This document shows, piece by piece, positions 52,358-63,927 of a DNA stretch of 64,000 bases. The notes below the pieces were generated by a model. The model made no database searches. It had not been told where the DNA came from and saw only the letters and a program-made list of their open reading frames with translations. Position 1 is the first letter of the stretch. Each line of letters starts with the position of its first letter. The DNA lies in the NCBI RefSeq assembly GCF_000423525.1, contig NZ_KE384028.1:60950-124949 (forward strand), read 5' to 3'. Both the position numbers and the translations under genes were made by a program. This stretch comes from Proteocatella sphenisci DSM 23131. GTDB taxonomy: Bacteria; Bacillota; Clostridia; Peptostreptococcales; Filifactoraceae.

Positions 52358-52386
52358 TTTACAATACAATTACAAAAGATTATAAC
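52358..52386 (+). promoter_or_regulatory. Putative promoter of the amidase gene
   Basis: TTTACA (52358-52363), 17-base spacer and TATAAC (52381-52386). A leader of about 50 bases follows. Confidence 0.45.
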
Positions 52387-52440
52387 AATTGAAAAATAAC
52401 GGATTTAATGATAAGCTATAGGGGAGACTAGGAGGTACTT

Positions 52441-53469
52441 ATGAGAAGAAATTGTACTATAAGGAGAATTTTTGCAATTACGGCTGCAATTACGCTTTTT
52501 GCATCAGGTTCTGCTTATGCAGAAAATATAGGTAAAATTGACAATGAAGTTTACAAGGGATTGGGTGAAGTGCTTGAAAACAGGCAGCCGGAGGAAGCTG
52601 TACCAGTTAATTCTAACTTTATGGACAGGATTGATTATAAAAAAGACAGAGTTACTGCCAGGTTTTTGATAAAGCTTCCAGGAGCAGAAGAAGTAAAGGC
52701 TGATAGTTCTGAACTCAATTCTGTAAGAGTAGAAATACCGTCTGGAATAATGAGGACATCAGATCTATCTAAAGATGTAAATGACAGGTACATAAAGTCT
52801 TATAATCTTTACAGCAGTGGTGACACATATGTTTTTGAGATGAAGCTTCAAGATAATGTGAAAGCTGACAGTTTTGTAAATGAAGCAACAGGGGAGATTT
52901 CAATTTCACTCGAAAAACAGGTGAATAGCCCACCAATAATAGTAGTCGATGCAGGTCACGGGGGAACGGATCCGGGCGCTGTGAACAGCTCGGCGGGAAT
53001 TGATGAGAAAACTCTGAATTTAAAGGTTTCAGAGCTTCTGGGCGACATGCTTTCTCAGAGAGGATATGAAGTGGTAATGAACAGAGATTCGGACTATTTT
53101 GTTCCACTTAAGGACAGATATAATAATGCAAACACTATAGATGCGGACTTGTTCGTAAGCGTACATCACAATTCTGCTGGAAGTGCTGCAGTTTCAGGGA
53201 TAGAGACACTTCGTCCAAATTCTGCGGAAAATAAGATTGTAGCAGACTATATACAAGAGGAACTTATAAAAAATACAGGAGCAGTGAATAGAGGAACAAA
53301 GATCAGAACTGACCTTGCGGTATTAAATGGTACCAGAATGCCTGCTGTTTTATTAGAACTTGGATTTATGTCAAATGCAAATGAAGTAACGCGCCTTAAA
53401 GACAGTTCATACCAGAACATACTGGCAAACTCAGTAGCAGATGGTATAGATAAATATTTTGGAAGATAA
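52441..53469 (+). CDS. N-acetylmuramoyl-L-alanine amidase (AMIN plus Amidase_3)
   Basis: 342 residues. A signal peptide covers about 1-28 (SGSAYA). An AMIN-like domain (about 55-155) is followed by a zinc-dependent Amidase_3 domain (about 165-342) with VVDAGHGGTDPG, EKTLNL, SVHHNSAG and LLELGFMSN, keeping all metal ligands and the catalytic Glu. Cleaves stem peptides from the wall glycan. Related CwlD proteins act in spore cortex maturation; that specific role is an inference. Followed 12 bases later by the RNase PH fusion. Confidence 0.94.
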   Translation: MRRNCTIRRIFAITAAITLFASGSAYAENIGKIDNEVYKGLGEVLENRQPEEAVPVNSNFMDRIDYKKDRVTARFLIKLPGAEEVKADSSELNSVRVEIPSGIMRTSDLSKDVNDRYIKSYNLYSSGDTYVFEMKLQDNVKADSFVNEATGEISISLEKQVNSPPIIVVDAGHGGTDPGAVNSSAGIDEKTLNLKVSELLGDMLSQRGYEVVMNRDSDYFVPLKDRYNNANTIDADLFVSVHHNSAGSAAVSGIETLRPNSAENKIVADYIQEELIKNTGAVNRGTKIRTDLAVLNGTRMPAVLLELGFMSNANEVTRLKDSSYQNILANSVADGIDKYFGR

Positions 53470-53481
53470 GAAGGAGTAATC

Positions 53482-54894
53482 GTGCAAAAGGAAAATAAGG
53501 GACTTAGAGATATAAAATTTACAAAAGCTTATACAAAGCATGCAGAAGGCTCTGTCCTTGTTGAATTTGGGGACACTAAGGTTATATGCACAGCTTCTAT
53601 AGAGGACAAAGTGCCACCTTTTTTAAAGAATTCAGGAACCGGGTGGATTACGGCGGAGTATTCAATGCTTCCCAGATCTACACATCAGAGAAAGATAAGA
53701 GAATCATCAAGGGGTAAAGTGGATGGCAGAACTCATGAGATTCAAAGGCTCATTGGACGTTCGCTCAGATCAGTAATAGACCTTAAAAGTCTTGGAGAAA
53801 AAACCATATGGATAGATTGTGATGTAATACAGGCAGATGGTGGAACAAGGACAGCTTCGATAAGTGGAGCTTTTGTAGCACTTGCGCTGGCATGTGAAAA
53901 ACTTTACAAATCCAAACATCTAAAAAAATTCCCAATCAAGGAATTTATAAGTGCGGTAAGTGTAGGCATAGTTAAGGACCAGTGCGTACTGGATTTGTGT
54001 TATGAGCAAGACTCTGGTGCTCATGTGGATATGAATGTAGTCATGACTGGTAAAGGCGAGTTTGTTGAAATACAGTCCACTGGAGAAGAAAAACCATTTA
54101 CGAGGACTCAGTTCAACGATCTTTTGGAGCTTGCGGAAAATGGCTGTGCCCAGATTATAGACATACAAAAAGAGGTACTTGGTCAGGAAATTACAAACCG
54201 CATATCAGGTATAGTTCCAAAACCTCAGGTAGTAAAAAAAGAGAGAATAAAACATGATAATACAGCATATATAAATTCTGAAGGTAAAATAGAATTTGTA
54301 ATAGCATCATCCAACGAACATAAAATCGAAGAAATAAATGCTATACTTTTTGAGCATGACATAAAATTGCTTTCTCTTGAAGATGTAGGGCTTAAAGGAA
54401 TTGAAATAGAAGAAACTGGATCCACATTTGAAGAAAATGCTATGATCAAAGCAAAAAAGATAATGGAGCTCACAGGAAAAATTGCTATAGCTGATGATTC
54501 TGGACTTGTAGTTGATGTGCTGGGTGGAGAACCTGGAGTTTATTCTGCAAGGTATGCAGGCGAAGATGCAAATGATGACAAAAACAATCAGTTGCTTAAG
54601 AAAAAACTTGCAGATGTAAACTGGAATGACAGAACGGCGAGATTTGTAAGTGTAATAGCACTTGCTTTGCCTGATGGAAGAGAAGGTGTTTTTAAAGGTA
54701 TATGTGAGGGAATTATAGGATTTGCGGAATCTGGAAAAAATGGATTTGGTTATGATCCTCTCTTTATTCCTGATACAAATTATGAAAGCGACAAAACCTT
54801 TGCTGAGCTTACATCAGAAGAGAAAAACAAGATAAGTCACAGATCAAGAGCACTTAAGATAATGAGTAAAAAACTGCAAGATATACTATACTAA
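53482..54894 (+). CDS. rph: RNase PH fused to XTP/dITP diphosphatase
   Basis: 470 residues, GTG start behind AAGGAG. Residues about 1-245 form RNase PH, with the N-terminus [32 protein letters not shown] and [14 protein letters not shown]; it trims tRNA 3' ends with phosphate. A linker of about 25 residues joins residues about 270-470, an RdgB/HAM1-type diphosphatase ([58 protein letters not shown]) that clears XTP and dITP. Both active regions look intact. The fusion occurs in some Firmicutes. Confidence 0.95.
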   Translation: MQKENKGLRDIKFTKAYTKHAEGSVLVEFGDTKVICTASIEDKVPPFLKNSGTGWITAEYSMLPRSTHQRKIRESSRGKVDGRTHEIQRLIGRSLRSVIDLKSLGEKTIWIDCDVIQADGGTRTASISGAFVALALACEKLYKSKHLKKFPIKEFISAVSVGIVKDQCVLDLCYEQDSGAHVDMNVVMTGKGEFVEIQSTGEEKPFTRTQFNDLLELAENGCAQIIDIQKEVLGQEITNRISGIVPKPQVVKKERIKHDNTAYINSEGKIEFVIASSNEHKIEEINAILFEHDIKLLSLEDVGLKGIEIEETGSTFEENAMIKAKKIMELTGKIAIADDSGLVVDVLGGEPGVYSARYAGEDANDDKNNQLLKKKLADVNWNDRTARFVSVIALALPDGREGVFKGICEGIIGFAESGKNGFGYDPLFIPDTNYESDKTFAELTSEEKNKISHRSRALKIMSKKLQDILY

Positions 54895-54915
54895 AAAGTG
54901 GAGCAGGGTGACTAT

Positions 54916-55557
54916 ATGAAAAGCAGATACAAGAATATGGTGGTGGCGCTTATAATAACAGGTATTTCGAGTACAAATATTTCATATGCTGAAAATGGCA
55001 TGGACAGTGTGTTCAAAAGACTTAATAATTTTATGGGAACAACTCACTTTGATTTGGTCAATACACAAAAGACCAATCCTGTTTTGGACCTTGCTATAAG
55101 CAGTATAATTGTAAGATACGCACTGGAAGAATTAGATAAGCCTTATGTTTACGGAAGTACAGGACCTCAGTCATATGATTGTTCGGGTCTTACTTATTCT
55201 GTCTTTGCAAAAGCAGATATAAGCATTCCCAGAGTATCATCTGATCAGGGCATATCGGGAGAATCAGTTGAAAGAGACCGTCTTATGCCAGGAGATCTTA
55301 TATTTTTTGACACGAGAAACAGTAACGATGAAACTGATATAAGTGTGGACACGAGTGATATAATTTCACTGTTTCCATCAGATGAACCAGTAGGAGTTGC
55401 GGAGTTTGTCCCTAGAAAAGTTACTCATGTGGGTATATATGTAGCTGAAGGTAAGTTTATCCATGCTTCTTCTGGAAATGAGATGAAAGTGGTCATAGCG
55501 GATCTTAGCAACAAGTATTATAATCAAAGATATCTTTTTGCAAAGCGATATATATAG
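54916..55557 (+). CDS. NlpC/P60-family cell-wall endopeptidase
   Basis: 213 residues from the ATG at 54916; an in-frame GTG 18 bases upstream is an alternative start. A signal anchor covers about 5-25 (cut after SYA). The NlpC/P60 domain (about 75-213) has the catalytic Cys in YDCSGLTYSVF, the His in THVGIYVAE and the third residue in FIHASS. Hydrolyses peptide cross-links of the wall. Follows the RNase PH gene by 21 bases and precedes the radical SAM gene by 31, probably one transcript. Confidence 0.93.
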   Translation: MKSRYKNMVVALIITGISSTNISYAENGMDSVFKRLNNFMGTTHFDLVNTQKTNPVLDLAISSIIVRYALEELDKPYVYGSTGPQSYDCSGLTYSVFAKADISIPRVSSDQGISGESVERDRLMPGDLIFFDTRNSNDETDISVDTSDIISLFPSDEPVGVAEFVPRKVTHVGIYVAEGKFIHASSGNEMKVVIADLSNKYYNQRYLFAKRYI

Positions 55558-55588
55558 ATGCATTTTAAGAAGCAAAGAAAGGTAATTT

Positions 55589-57391
55589 ATGAAAATACTC
55601 CTTACTACTTTAAACTCAAAGTTTATCCACTCAAATCTTGCGATAAAATATTTGGATGCGATGATAAGAGACAAGGTAGACTCGGTTGTAGAGGAATTTA
55701 CTATAAATGAAGATATAGAAGATATATTGAGCAAAATAATGATTGGTGGCTACGATATGGTAGCCTTTTCGTGTTATATATGGAACATTGAAAGAACCAT
55801 GAAAATTGCTGAGAACATAAAAAAAATATCACCGGAGACACTTATACTAATTGGAGGTCCCGAGGTAACATATGATGCAGAGTCTACTTTACAAAGACAC
55901 GACTTTATTGACTTTATAATAGCTGGAGAAGGAGAAAAAGCGCTTTCGGATCTGGTGGATATCATAAAGGAACCAGAAAGATTTAAGGAAATAACCAATC
56001 TGTACTCAAGGTATTCTTCGGAGGATATGGACTTTGAGTCAAGAAGTCTCGTGGTGACCGATCTTTCTATAATCCCGCCCGTTTATCTGGATACAAAAAA
56101 AGAAGACATAGAAAACAAAATAGTATACTATGAGACCTCAAGGGGGTGTACTTTCAGCTGCTCTTATTGCCTTTCTTCAACGACAAAAGGCGTGAGATTT
56201 TTTGATTACGAGAGAATAAAAGCAGAACTCAGTCATCTTGTTAAGCTGGGGGCCAGGCAGGTTAAATTTGTTGACAGGACTTTTAATTCGGACGAAAAAA
56301 AAGCTATTGAAATCATAAGCTTTTTAATGGAAATAGATGATGGTAATATTAACTTTCATTTCGAAATAACGGCGCATCTGCTTCAAAAACCTGTACTTGA
56401 CCTTATAAAAAAAGCAAGAAGAGGGCTCTTTCAGTTTGAGATAGGAGTTCAGTCTACTAACGACGAAACGCTAAATGAAGTAAGAAGGGCTAATAAATTT
56501 GAAGAAGTCAGCAAAAATGTACTCGAAATAAAGTCTTACGCAAATATACATCAGCATCTGGACCTTATAGCGGGACTTCCATACGAAGGACTGACGCGTT
56601 TCAAAAAATCCTTTAATGATGTTTTTTCGCTAAAGCCTGATGCCCTGCAGCTGGGTTTTTTAAAGATTTTAAAAGGCAGCCCTATTGAAAACACTATTGA
56701 AAAGCATGGATATAAATACAGGTCTTATCCTCCTTATGAGGTTCTAAGCAATAAATATATGACTTACAAAGACATGGATAAACTTAAAACTGTGGAAAAC
56801 GTACTGGATCGATTTTATAACACAGGAAGATTTAAATATAGCATAGAATATCTTTATGACAGGGTTTATGAAAATACAGGATATAATCTTTTTGAAGATC
56901 TGGCAGCAGTAATATCTGATAATAATATAAATACTATAAAAAAAGAAGAAGAATTTCGAGCTATGAAGATACTGGGAATGAACCGGGTCTCTAAGGAAAA
57001 TTCAAATCCGGATTTCAATATTGACTTTTTTGTGGAGCTGTTGAGATTGGATTATATCAATATGGGTAGAAATCCCAATATTCCGGCCTTTCTTACTAAG
57101 AAAAATGAAGATGAAACTGAACGCGAACTTAAGGAGTTTATATTTGAATTTACCAGAAATCAGGAAAATCTCATACAGCTTGGCTTTAAAGAAGATGTTC
57201 ACTATAAAGATGCATATAAGAAAATAAACTGGTCAATATTTGAATATGATATGGTACAATATATATCAGAGATCAGAAAACCTGGTGTCGTGAATATAAA
57301 AAAAGAAAAAAATGTACTGATAGTAAACTATGATTCAAAGAAGGGTCATAATGGTGATTACAAAATGTTAAGGAGACTTTATGAGATCTAA
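55589..57391 (+). CDS. DUF4080 B12-binding radical SAM protein
   Basis: 600 residues. The N-terminal cobalamin-binding fold starts MKILLTTLNSKFIHSN and includes LIGGPEVTYDAE. The radical SAM barrel has cluster cysteines in RGCTFSCSYC (about 184-190). A long C-terminal region (about 370-600), covering the DUF4080 domain, ends with a strand-rich piece. DUF4080 proteins are widespread in Clostridia, with no known substrate. The gene precedes a TPR protein whose start overlaps its end by 11 bases, an arrangement that suggests a working pair. Confidence 0.93.
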   Translation: MKILLTTLNSKFIHSNLAIKYLDAMIRDKVDSVVEEFTINEDIEDILSKIMIGGYDMVAFSCYIWNIERTMKIAENIKKISPETLILIGGPEVTYDAESTLQRHDFIDFIIAGEGEKALSDLVDIIKEPERFKEITNLYSRYSSEDMDFESRSLVVTDLSIIPPVYLDTKKEDIENKIVYYETSRGCTFSCSYCLSSTTKGVRFFDYERIKAELSHLVKLGARQVKFVDRTFNSDEKKAIEIISFLMEIDDGNINFHFEITAHLLQKPVLDLIKKARRGLFQFEIGVQSTNDETLNEVRRANKFEEVSKNVLEIKSYANIHQHLDLIAGLPYEGLTRFKKSFNDVFSLKPDALQLGFLKILKGSPIENTIEKHGYKYRSYPPYEVLSNKYMTYKDMDKLKTVENVLDRFYNTGRFKYSIEYLYDRVYENTGYNLFEDLAAVISDNNINTIKKEEEFRAMKILGMNRVSKENSNPDFNIDFFVELLRLDYINMGRNPNIPAFLTKKNEDETERELKEFIFEFTRNQENLIQLGFKEDVHYKDAYKKINWSIFEYDMVQYISEIRKPGVVNIKKEKNVLIVNYDSKKGHNGDYKMLRRLYEI

Positions 57392-58514
57392 TTTAGATAA
57401 CTTTTTTTTATCGCTTACAGACAAGCTTGTATTTATTGAAATTGAGGATAAGAATATACTAAGGAGATTTGGAGATACTGACAGTGAATTTATGGTTCCC
57501 GTATTTTCCAAAGATATAGTAAAGATGGCTACAGATGATGATGCAGGAGTATCCACACTTCAGATAGCAGAGGCTATACTCTATCTTTTGGGAGCAGACA
57601 GCCAGTTTAAGTACAACCCTCAATATGTTAATTTTATAAATACAAATATAGAAAAACCAGAAATTCTGGTTTCGAGTCTTGCAAAGAAAAAGTACGAAAA
57701 CAGGAACTATATAGATGCGCTTGCGTTTCTAAGGGCTGGAATGTTATTGTCAGATGAAAATACAGATATAATATACAATTATGCACATATTTGTAAGGAA
57801 TACCTTGCACAAGTCGAGGATAAGGAACTAAAAAACCTTCTATTCAAGGAATCTCAGGAATTTTTTGAAGCAGTGCTTGATTTGGACGAAGACAACTTCC
57901 TTGCCAATTATCAACTTTCTTTTTTCAAGATAAATCAAGGAGAGATAGATGATGCAATGGAGCATCTTAAAAAAGTTGCACTTAACACTGATGACGGGGA
58001 AATAGCACAGGAGGCAGAGAACCTTATTATGAAACTCAATACTGGTGAAATGATAGAAAAAGTCGAAGCATATGTCGATGAGATGAAGCTTGAAGAAGCA
58101 CTCGATATACTCGAGGAAATGCAAGAGATAACAGAAGATAAAGATCTTATGTATAGGATGAATTATGCAAAGGGATTCTGTTACAAAGCATTTTCTGAAT
58201 TTGAAGAAGCTATAGAAGCTTATGAAAAGGCTCTTTTGGTAAACAATACCGACACACTTCTTTTGTGTGAACTGGGAATTTGTTATGCATATATAGGAGA
58301 CTTTGATCAGGCTCTTGAATTCTATATGTCAGCACTCGACATAGAACCTAAAAGCACAGAGATACTAAGTAATATAGCAGTTGTCTATCTCAATATGAAA
58401 GATCTTACAAATGCCAAACTTTACATTAAAAAGGCTATGGAGATAGATCCTCATGATGAAATAATAGAGTCAACTCTCAAAGTGATAAGAACAATCGAAG
58501 AAACAGAACAATAA
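57381..58514 (+). CDS. TPR-repeat protein
   Basis: 377 residues, no signal peptide. A non-repeat N-terminal part (about 1-95) is followed by about six tetratricopeptide helices, for example NRNYIDALAFLRAGMLLSDE and FSEFEEAIEAYEKALLVN, then AYIGDFDQALEFYMSALDIE near the end. A cytoplasmic protein-binding scaffold. Overlap with the DUF4080 gene by 11 bases and the next gene ten bases later suggest coupled synthesis. Its partner is not known. Confidence 0.9.
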   Translation: MRSNLDNFFLSLTDKLVFIEIEDKNILRRFGDTDSEFMVPVFSKDIVKMATDDDAGVSTLQIAEAILYLLGADSQFKYNPQYVNFINTNIEKPEILVSSLAKKKYENRNYIDALAFLRAGMLLSDENTDIIYNYAHICKEYLAQVEDKELKNLLFKESQEFFEAVLDLDEDNFLANYQLSFFKINQGEIDDAMEHLKKVALNTDDGEIAQEAENLIMKLNTGEMIEKVEAYVDEMKLEEALDILEEMQEITEDKDLMYRMNYAKGFCYKAFSEFEEAIEAYEKALLVNNTDTLLLCELGICYAYIGDFDQALEFYMSALDIEPKSTEILSNIAVVYLNMKDLTNAKLYIKKAMEIDPHDEIIESTLKVIRTIEETEQ

Positions 58515-58524
58515 AGGAGATACT

Positions 58525-58959
58525 ATGAAAGAACATGGAGTAGTCGTTAGTATTGTTGATGACAAAGCTGTTGTTAATGTAAAACGCCAGTCAGCATGTG
58601 GAAAATGTAAGGCCTGTGATATGGGAAAAGGCGATCAAAAAGAGATAAATATAACTGCGAAAAACACATTGGGGGCAAAGGTAAATGATAATGTGGACCT
58701 TTTGATTGAAACACCTGATGTGCTCAAAGCAGCTATGATAGTATATCTTATACCCCTTTGTGCACTTTTGGCAGGAATTGCGATCCCAACACTTATAGCT
58801 GATTCCAGAGGAGTTGATGGTGAGACCATAAGCATAATATCAGGACTTGTGCTAATGTCGCTGTCATATCTTTTTGTAAGAAGTAAGGACAAAAAACTTA
58901 AAGGTACAAATAAGTACGAACCTGTTATTACCGAAATACTTGGACATAATATAATTTAG
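58525..58959 (+). CDS. RseC/MucC-family membrane protein
   Basis: 144 residues. An N-terminal soluble part with CGKCKACDMGKG (about 25-36) resembles the Cys motif of RseC, followed by two membrane helices (about 70-90 and 97-115) and a basic tail. RseC helps keep SoxR reduced or tunes sigma-E in Proteobacteria; in Clostridia it often lies beside Rnf-type electron carriers, which are not seen here. AAGGAG precedes the ATG. The last gene before recA. Confidence 0.9.
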   Translation: MKEHGVVVSIVDDKAVVNVKRQSACGKCKACDMGKGDQKEINITAKNTLGAKVNDNVDLLIETPDVLKAAMIVYLIPLCALLAGIAIPTLIADSRGVDGETISIISGLVLMSLSYLFVRSKDKKLKGTNKYEPVITEILGHNII

Positions 58960-59023
58960 TCAATTGACTATATATATTTAATAAGATATACTTTAAAAAA
59001 ATGCCAAATTAGTCTTAATTTGG
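58957..59023 (+). promoter_or_regulatory. recA promoter with a palindrome and a leader hairpin
   Basis: TTGACT (58964-58969), 17-base spacer and TATACT (58987-58992) make a good promoter. The perfect palindrome TAGTCAATTGACTA (58957-58970) overlaps the -35 box. Downstream, CCAAATTA-GTCT-TAATTTGG (59004-59023) forms a hairpin just before the ribosome site. No LexA-type GAAC-N4-GTTC box is visible. Confidence 0.6.
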
Positions 59024-59035
59024 GTAGGAGGAAGC

Positions 59036-60082
59036 ATGCAGGAAGAAAAAAGAAAAGCGATCGAAAGTACCATGGCAAAGATTGAAAAGGAGTTTGGAAA
59101 AGGATCTGTAATGATGCTTGGAGAAAACGCAAAGATGAATCTGGAAGTTATATCCACAGGTTCTTTAGGACTTGATCTTGCCATAGGTATTGGAGGAATC
59201 CCAAAGGGAAGAATCGTAGAAGTATATGGACCTGAATCTTCAGGTAAGACGACTGTGGCTCTTCATGCAGTTGCAGAAGCTCAAAAAGCAGGTGGAGTGG
59301 CTGCATTTATAGATGCAGAGCATGCACTTGACCCCGCTTACGCAAAAGCCCTTGGAGTCGACATAGACAGTCTTATTATTTCTCAGCCGGACACAGGAGA
59401 ACAGGCCCTTGAAATAACGGATACGCTTGTAAGCAGTGGTGTAGTAGATATCATAGTAGTGGACTCTGTAGCAGCACTTGTTCCAAAAGCAGAGATTGAA
59501 GGAGAAATGGGAGATTCACACATGGGTCTTCAGGCAAGACTTATGTCACAGGCTCTTCGAAAACTGGCAAGCTCTACAAACAAGTCAAAGACTATAATTA
59601 TATTTATAAACCAGCTTAGAGAAAAAATAGGAATAGTATTTGGAAACCCAGAGACTACTACGGGCGGAAGGGCCCTTAAATTCTACGCTTCTATAAGGAT
59701 TGATGTAAGAAGAATTGATTCTATCAAGCAGGGAGATCAGATAATCGGTAATAGAACAAGAGCCAAAATAGTTAAGAATAAAGTTGCTCCGCCGTTTAGA
59801 CAATGTGAATTTGACATCATGTACGGCCAGGGTATATCTAAAGTGGGAGAGCTTGTGGACCTTGCGGCTGATATAGATGTTATAAAGAAATCGGGTTCAT
59901 GGTATGCTTATAATGACAATAAACTTGGACAGGGAAGAGAAAATGTAAAGACATATTTACTTGATAATAAAGATATAATGGATGAGATAGAAAAGAAAGT
60001 AAGAGCTTTCTATGACAAGACAGTGGATGTAGAAGCTGAGCCAGAAAAAGAAGTTAGTAATCAAGAACTTCCTGCTAAATAA
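59036..60082 (+). CDS. recA: Recombinase RecA
   Basis: 348 residues. Walker A GPESSGKT (65-72), Walker [11 protein letters not shown], the L2 loop [22 protein letters not shown] and an acidic C-terminus are all as in bacterial RecA. It forms filaments on single-stranded DNA for recombination and SOS signalling. The ribosome site AGGAGG lies just before the ATG. It has its own promoter and a strong terminator, although read-through from the RseC gene is possible. Confidence 0.99.
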   Translation: MQEEKRKAIESTMAKIEKEFGKGSVMMLGENAKMNLEVISTGSLGLDLAIGIGGIPKGRIVEVYGPESSGKTTVALHAVAEAQKAGGVAAFIDAEHALDPAYAKALGVDIDSLIISQPDTGEQALEITDTLVSSGVVDIIVVDSVAALVPKAEIEGEMGDSHMGLQARLMSQALRKLASSTNKSKTIIIFINQLREKIGIVFGNPETTTGGRALKFYASIRIDVRRIDSIKQGDQIIGNRTRAKIVKNKVAPPFRQCEFDIMYGQGISKVGELVDLAADIDVIKKSGSWYAYNDNKLGQGRENVKTYLLDNKDIMDEIEKKVRAFYDKTVDVEAEPEKEVSNQELPAK

Positions 60083-60102
60083 GAAAATATAATATAAAAA
60101 CA

Positions 60103-60142
60103 CACAAAAATACAGGGAAATTTCCTGTATTTTTGTGCTTTT
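60103..60142 (+). terminator. recA terminator
   Basis: CACAAAAATACAGG (60103-60116) pairs perfectly with CCTGTATTTTTGTG (60124-60137), followed by CTTTTC. Confidence 0.9.
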
Positions 60143-60144
60143 CA

Positions 60145-60200
60145 TTGACAGTTTAAGATATTGATATTAGAATATATATATGTATCCACGTTTTGGATAC
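60145..60200 (+). promoter_or_regulatory. Promoter and leader hairpin of rny
   Basis: Perfect TTGACA (60145-60150), 17-base spacer and TAGAAT (60168-60173). The start is near 60180. A small hairpin GTATCC-N7-GGATAC (60182-60200) lies in the short leader. Confidence 0.65.
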
Positions 60201-60248
60201 TTGACTATGGACAATTAAAAGAAAAAATCAGAAAAGGAGGTGGGTAAG

Positions 60249-61790
60249 ATAGACCAGATAATGATAATAATAATAGCACTGCTTATAGCAGTTGTATCAG
60301 TAGCCGCAGGTTATATTGTAAGAAAAAAGATAGCTGAAGGCAAACTGAATGAAGCAGAGACAGTGGTTACACGTATGATAGATGACGCAGAGAAAAAAGC
60401 AGAATCAGTCAAAAAAGAGAAGCTAGTTGAAGCTAAGGAGGAAGTCCACAAACTTAGAGCTGAAGCCGAGAAAGAATACAAAGAAAGACGAAACGAACTT
60501 CAGAAATATGAAAAGAGAGTACTCCAAAAAGAAGAAACACTCGACAAGAAAATAGGTCAGGTGGAAGAAAAAGATAACAGATATAATGACAAATTCAAGA
60601 AACTTCAGGAAAAAGAAGAGGATATATCAAAACTTGTAGATGCGCAAATGCAAAAACTTGAAGAAGTATCCAAGCTTACTCTTGATGAAGCCAAAAAAGA
60701 TATTCTTTCTATGGCAGAAAGAGAAGTAAGACAGGAAATGGCTATAATGGTTAAAGATCTTGAAAGCAAAGCTAAAGATGAAGCTGAAAAGAAGGCCAGA
60801 GAGATCGTATCCTACGCAATTCAAAGGTGTGCAGCAGACCATGTTGCCGAAACAACAGTATCAGTAGTTAGTCTTCCTAACGATGAAATGAAGGGAAGAA
60901 TAATAGGTAGAGAGGGTAGAAATATCAGGACCCTTGAAACACTTACAGGAGTGGACTTTATTATTGATGATACACCAGAAGCAGTAGTTTTATCTGCATT
61001 TGATCCAATAAGAAGAGAAATCGCAAGAATCGCACTTGAAAGATTGATATCTGATGGTAGAATACATCCATCAAGAATCGAAGAGATGGTTGAAAAAGCA
61101 AAAGTTGAAGTTGACACAATGATCAAAGAAGAAGGAGAAAAAGCTTCTTTTGAAACAGGGGTATTTGGATTACATCCAGAACTCATTAAATTATTAGGTA
61201 GACTAAAATACAGAACCAGCTACGGCCAGAATGTGCTAAAGCATTCTGTTGAAATATCTCATTTATGCGGAATTATGGCCACCGAAATTGGTGCGGACCC
61301 TAAACTTGCAAAAAGAGCGGGGCTTCTACATGACATAGGTAAGGCAGTTGACCATGAAATGGAAGGAACTCACGTAGAAATCGGTATGGACCTGCTTAGA
61401 AGATATAAAGAATCTAAAGATGTAATACATGCAATGTCGACTCATCACGGTGACTATGAACCGCAGTCAGTAGAAGCAGTGCTTGTAACTGCTGCAGATG
61501 CAATTTCAGCAGCAAGACCAGGTGCAAGAGGAGAGACACTGGAATCTTACATCAAGAGACTGGAAAAACTCGAAGAAATTTCTAATGATTTTGAAGGTGT
61601 TGACAAATCATATGCAATTCAGGCAGGAAGAGAAGTAAGAATTCTTGTTAAACCTGATGATATAAATGATGCAGGTCTTCCACTTCTGGCTAGAGAAATT
61701 ACAAAGAGAATTGAAAAAGAAATGGAATATCCAGGTCAGATCAAAGTTAATATAATAAGAGAAACAAGAGCAATAGATTACGCAAAATAA
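60249..61790 (+). CDS. rny: Ribonuclease Y, apparently starting at ATA
   Basis: 513 residues. An N-terminal membrane helix (about 2-22) is followed by a long charged coiled coil (about 30-200), a KH domain ([19 protein letters not shown]) and an HD domain with [12 protein letters not shown]. Membrane-bound endonuclease that starts decay of many mRNAs. The site AAAGGAGGTG (60233-60242) is a near-perfect anti-SD match and contains the in-frame GTG at 60240. The codon at normal distance is ATA (60249), giving the family-like N-terminus (M)[11 protein letters not shown]. The in-frame ATG at 60261 is 20 bases away. Alternatives are GTG or ATG starts. Confidence 0.95.
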   Translation: MDQIMIIIIALLIAVVSVAAGYIVRKKIAEGKLNEAETVVTRMIDDAEKKAESVKKEKLVEAKEEVHKLRAEAEKEYKERRNELQKYEKRVLQKEETLDKKIGQVEEKDNRYNDKFKKLQEKEEDISKLVDAQMQKLEEVSKLTLDEAKKDILSMAEREVRQEMAIMVKDLESKAKDEAEKKAREIVSYAIQRCAADHVAETTVSVVSLPNDEMKGRIIGREGRNIRTLETLTGVDFIIDDTPEAVVLSAFDPIRREIARIALERLISDGRIHPSRIEEMVEKAKVEVDTMIKEEGEKASFETGVFGLHPELIKLLGRLKYRTSYGQNVLKHSVEISHLCGIMATEIGADPKLAKRAGLLHDIGKAVDHEMEGTHVEIGMDLLRRYKESKDVIHAMSTHHGDYEPQSVEAVLVTAADAISAARPGARGETLESYIKRLEKLEEISNDFEGVDKSYAIQAGREVRILVKPDDINDAGLPLLAREITKRIEKEMEYPGQIKVNIIRETRAIDYAK

Positions 61791-61845
61791 TCAAAAACTC
61801 AAAGATAATCAACTCAAAAACTCAAAGATAATCAACTCAAAAACT
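61791..61845. repeat. Tandem 23-base repeat after rny
   Basis: TCAAAAACTCAAAGATAATC plus AAC occurs at 61791-61813 and again exactly at 61814-61836, with a partial third copy to 61845. It starts on the base after the rny stop. Looks like a recent slippage duplication. Confidence 0.9.
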
Positions 61846-61854
61846 TCAATACAG

Positions 61855-61895
61855 GAACTAATTTCGGTTACAAACTGGAGTTAGTTCTTTTTTTA
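61855..61895 (+). terminator. rny terminator
   Basis: GAACTAA (61855-61861) pairs with TTAGTTC (61881-61887), with a weaker inner TTTC/GGAG pairing, followed by a long T-run. Only ten bases separate it from the ligA start, so ligA may rely on read-through. Confidence 0.8.
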
Positions 61896-61896
61896 A

Positions 61897-63927
<2,031 letters not shown>

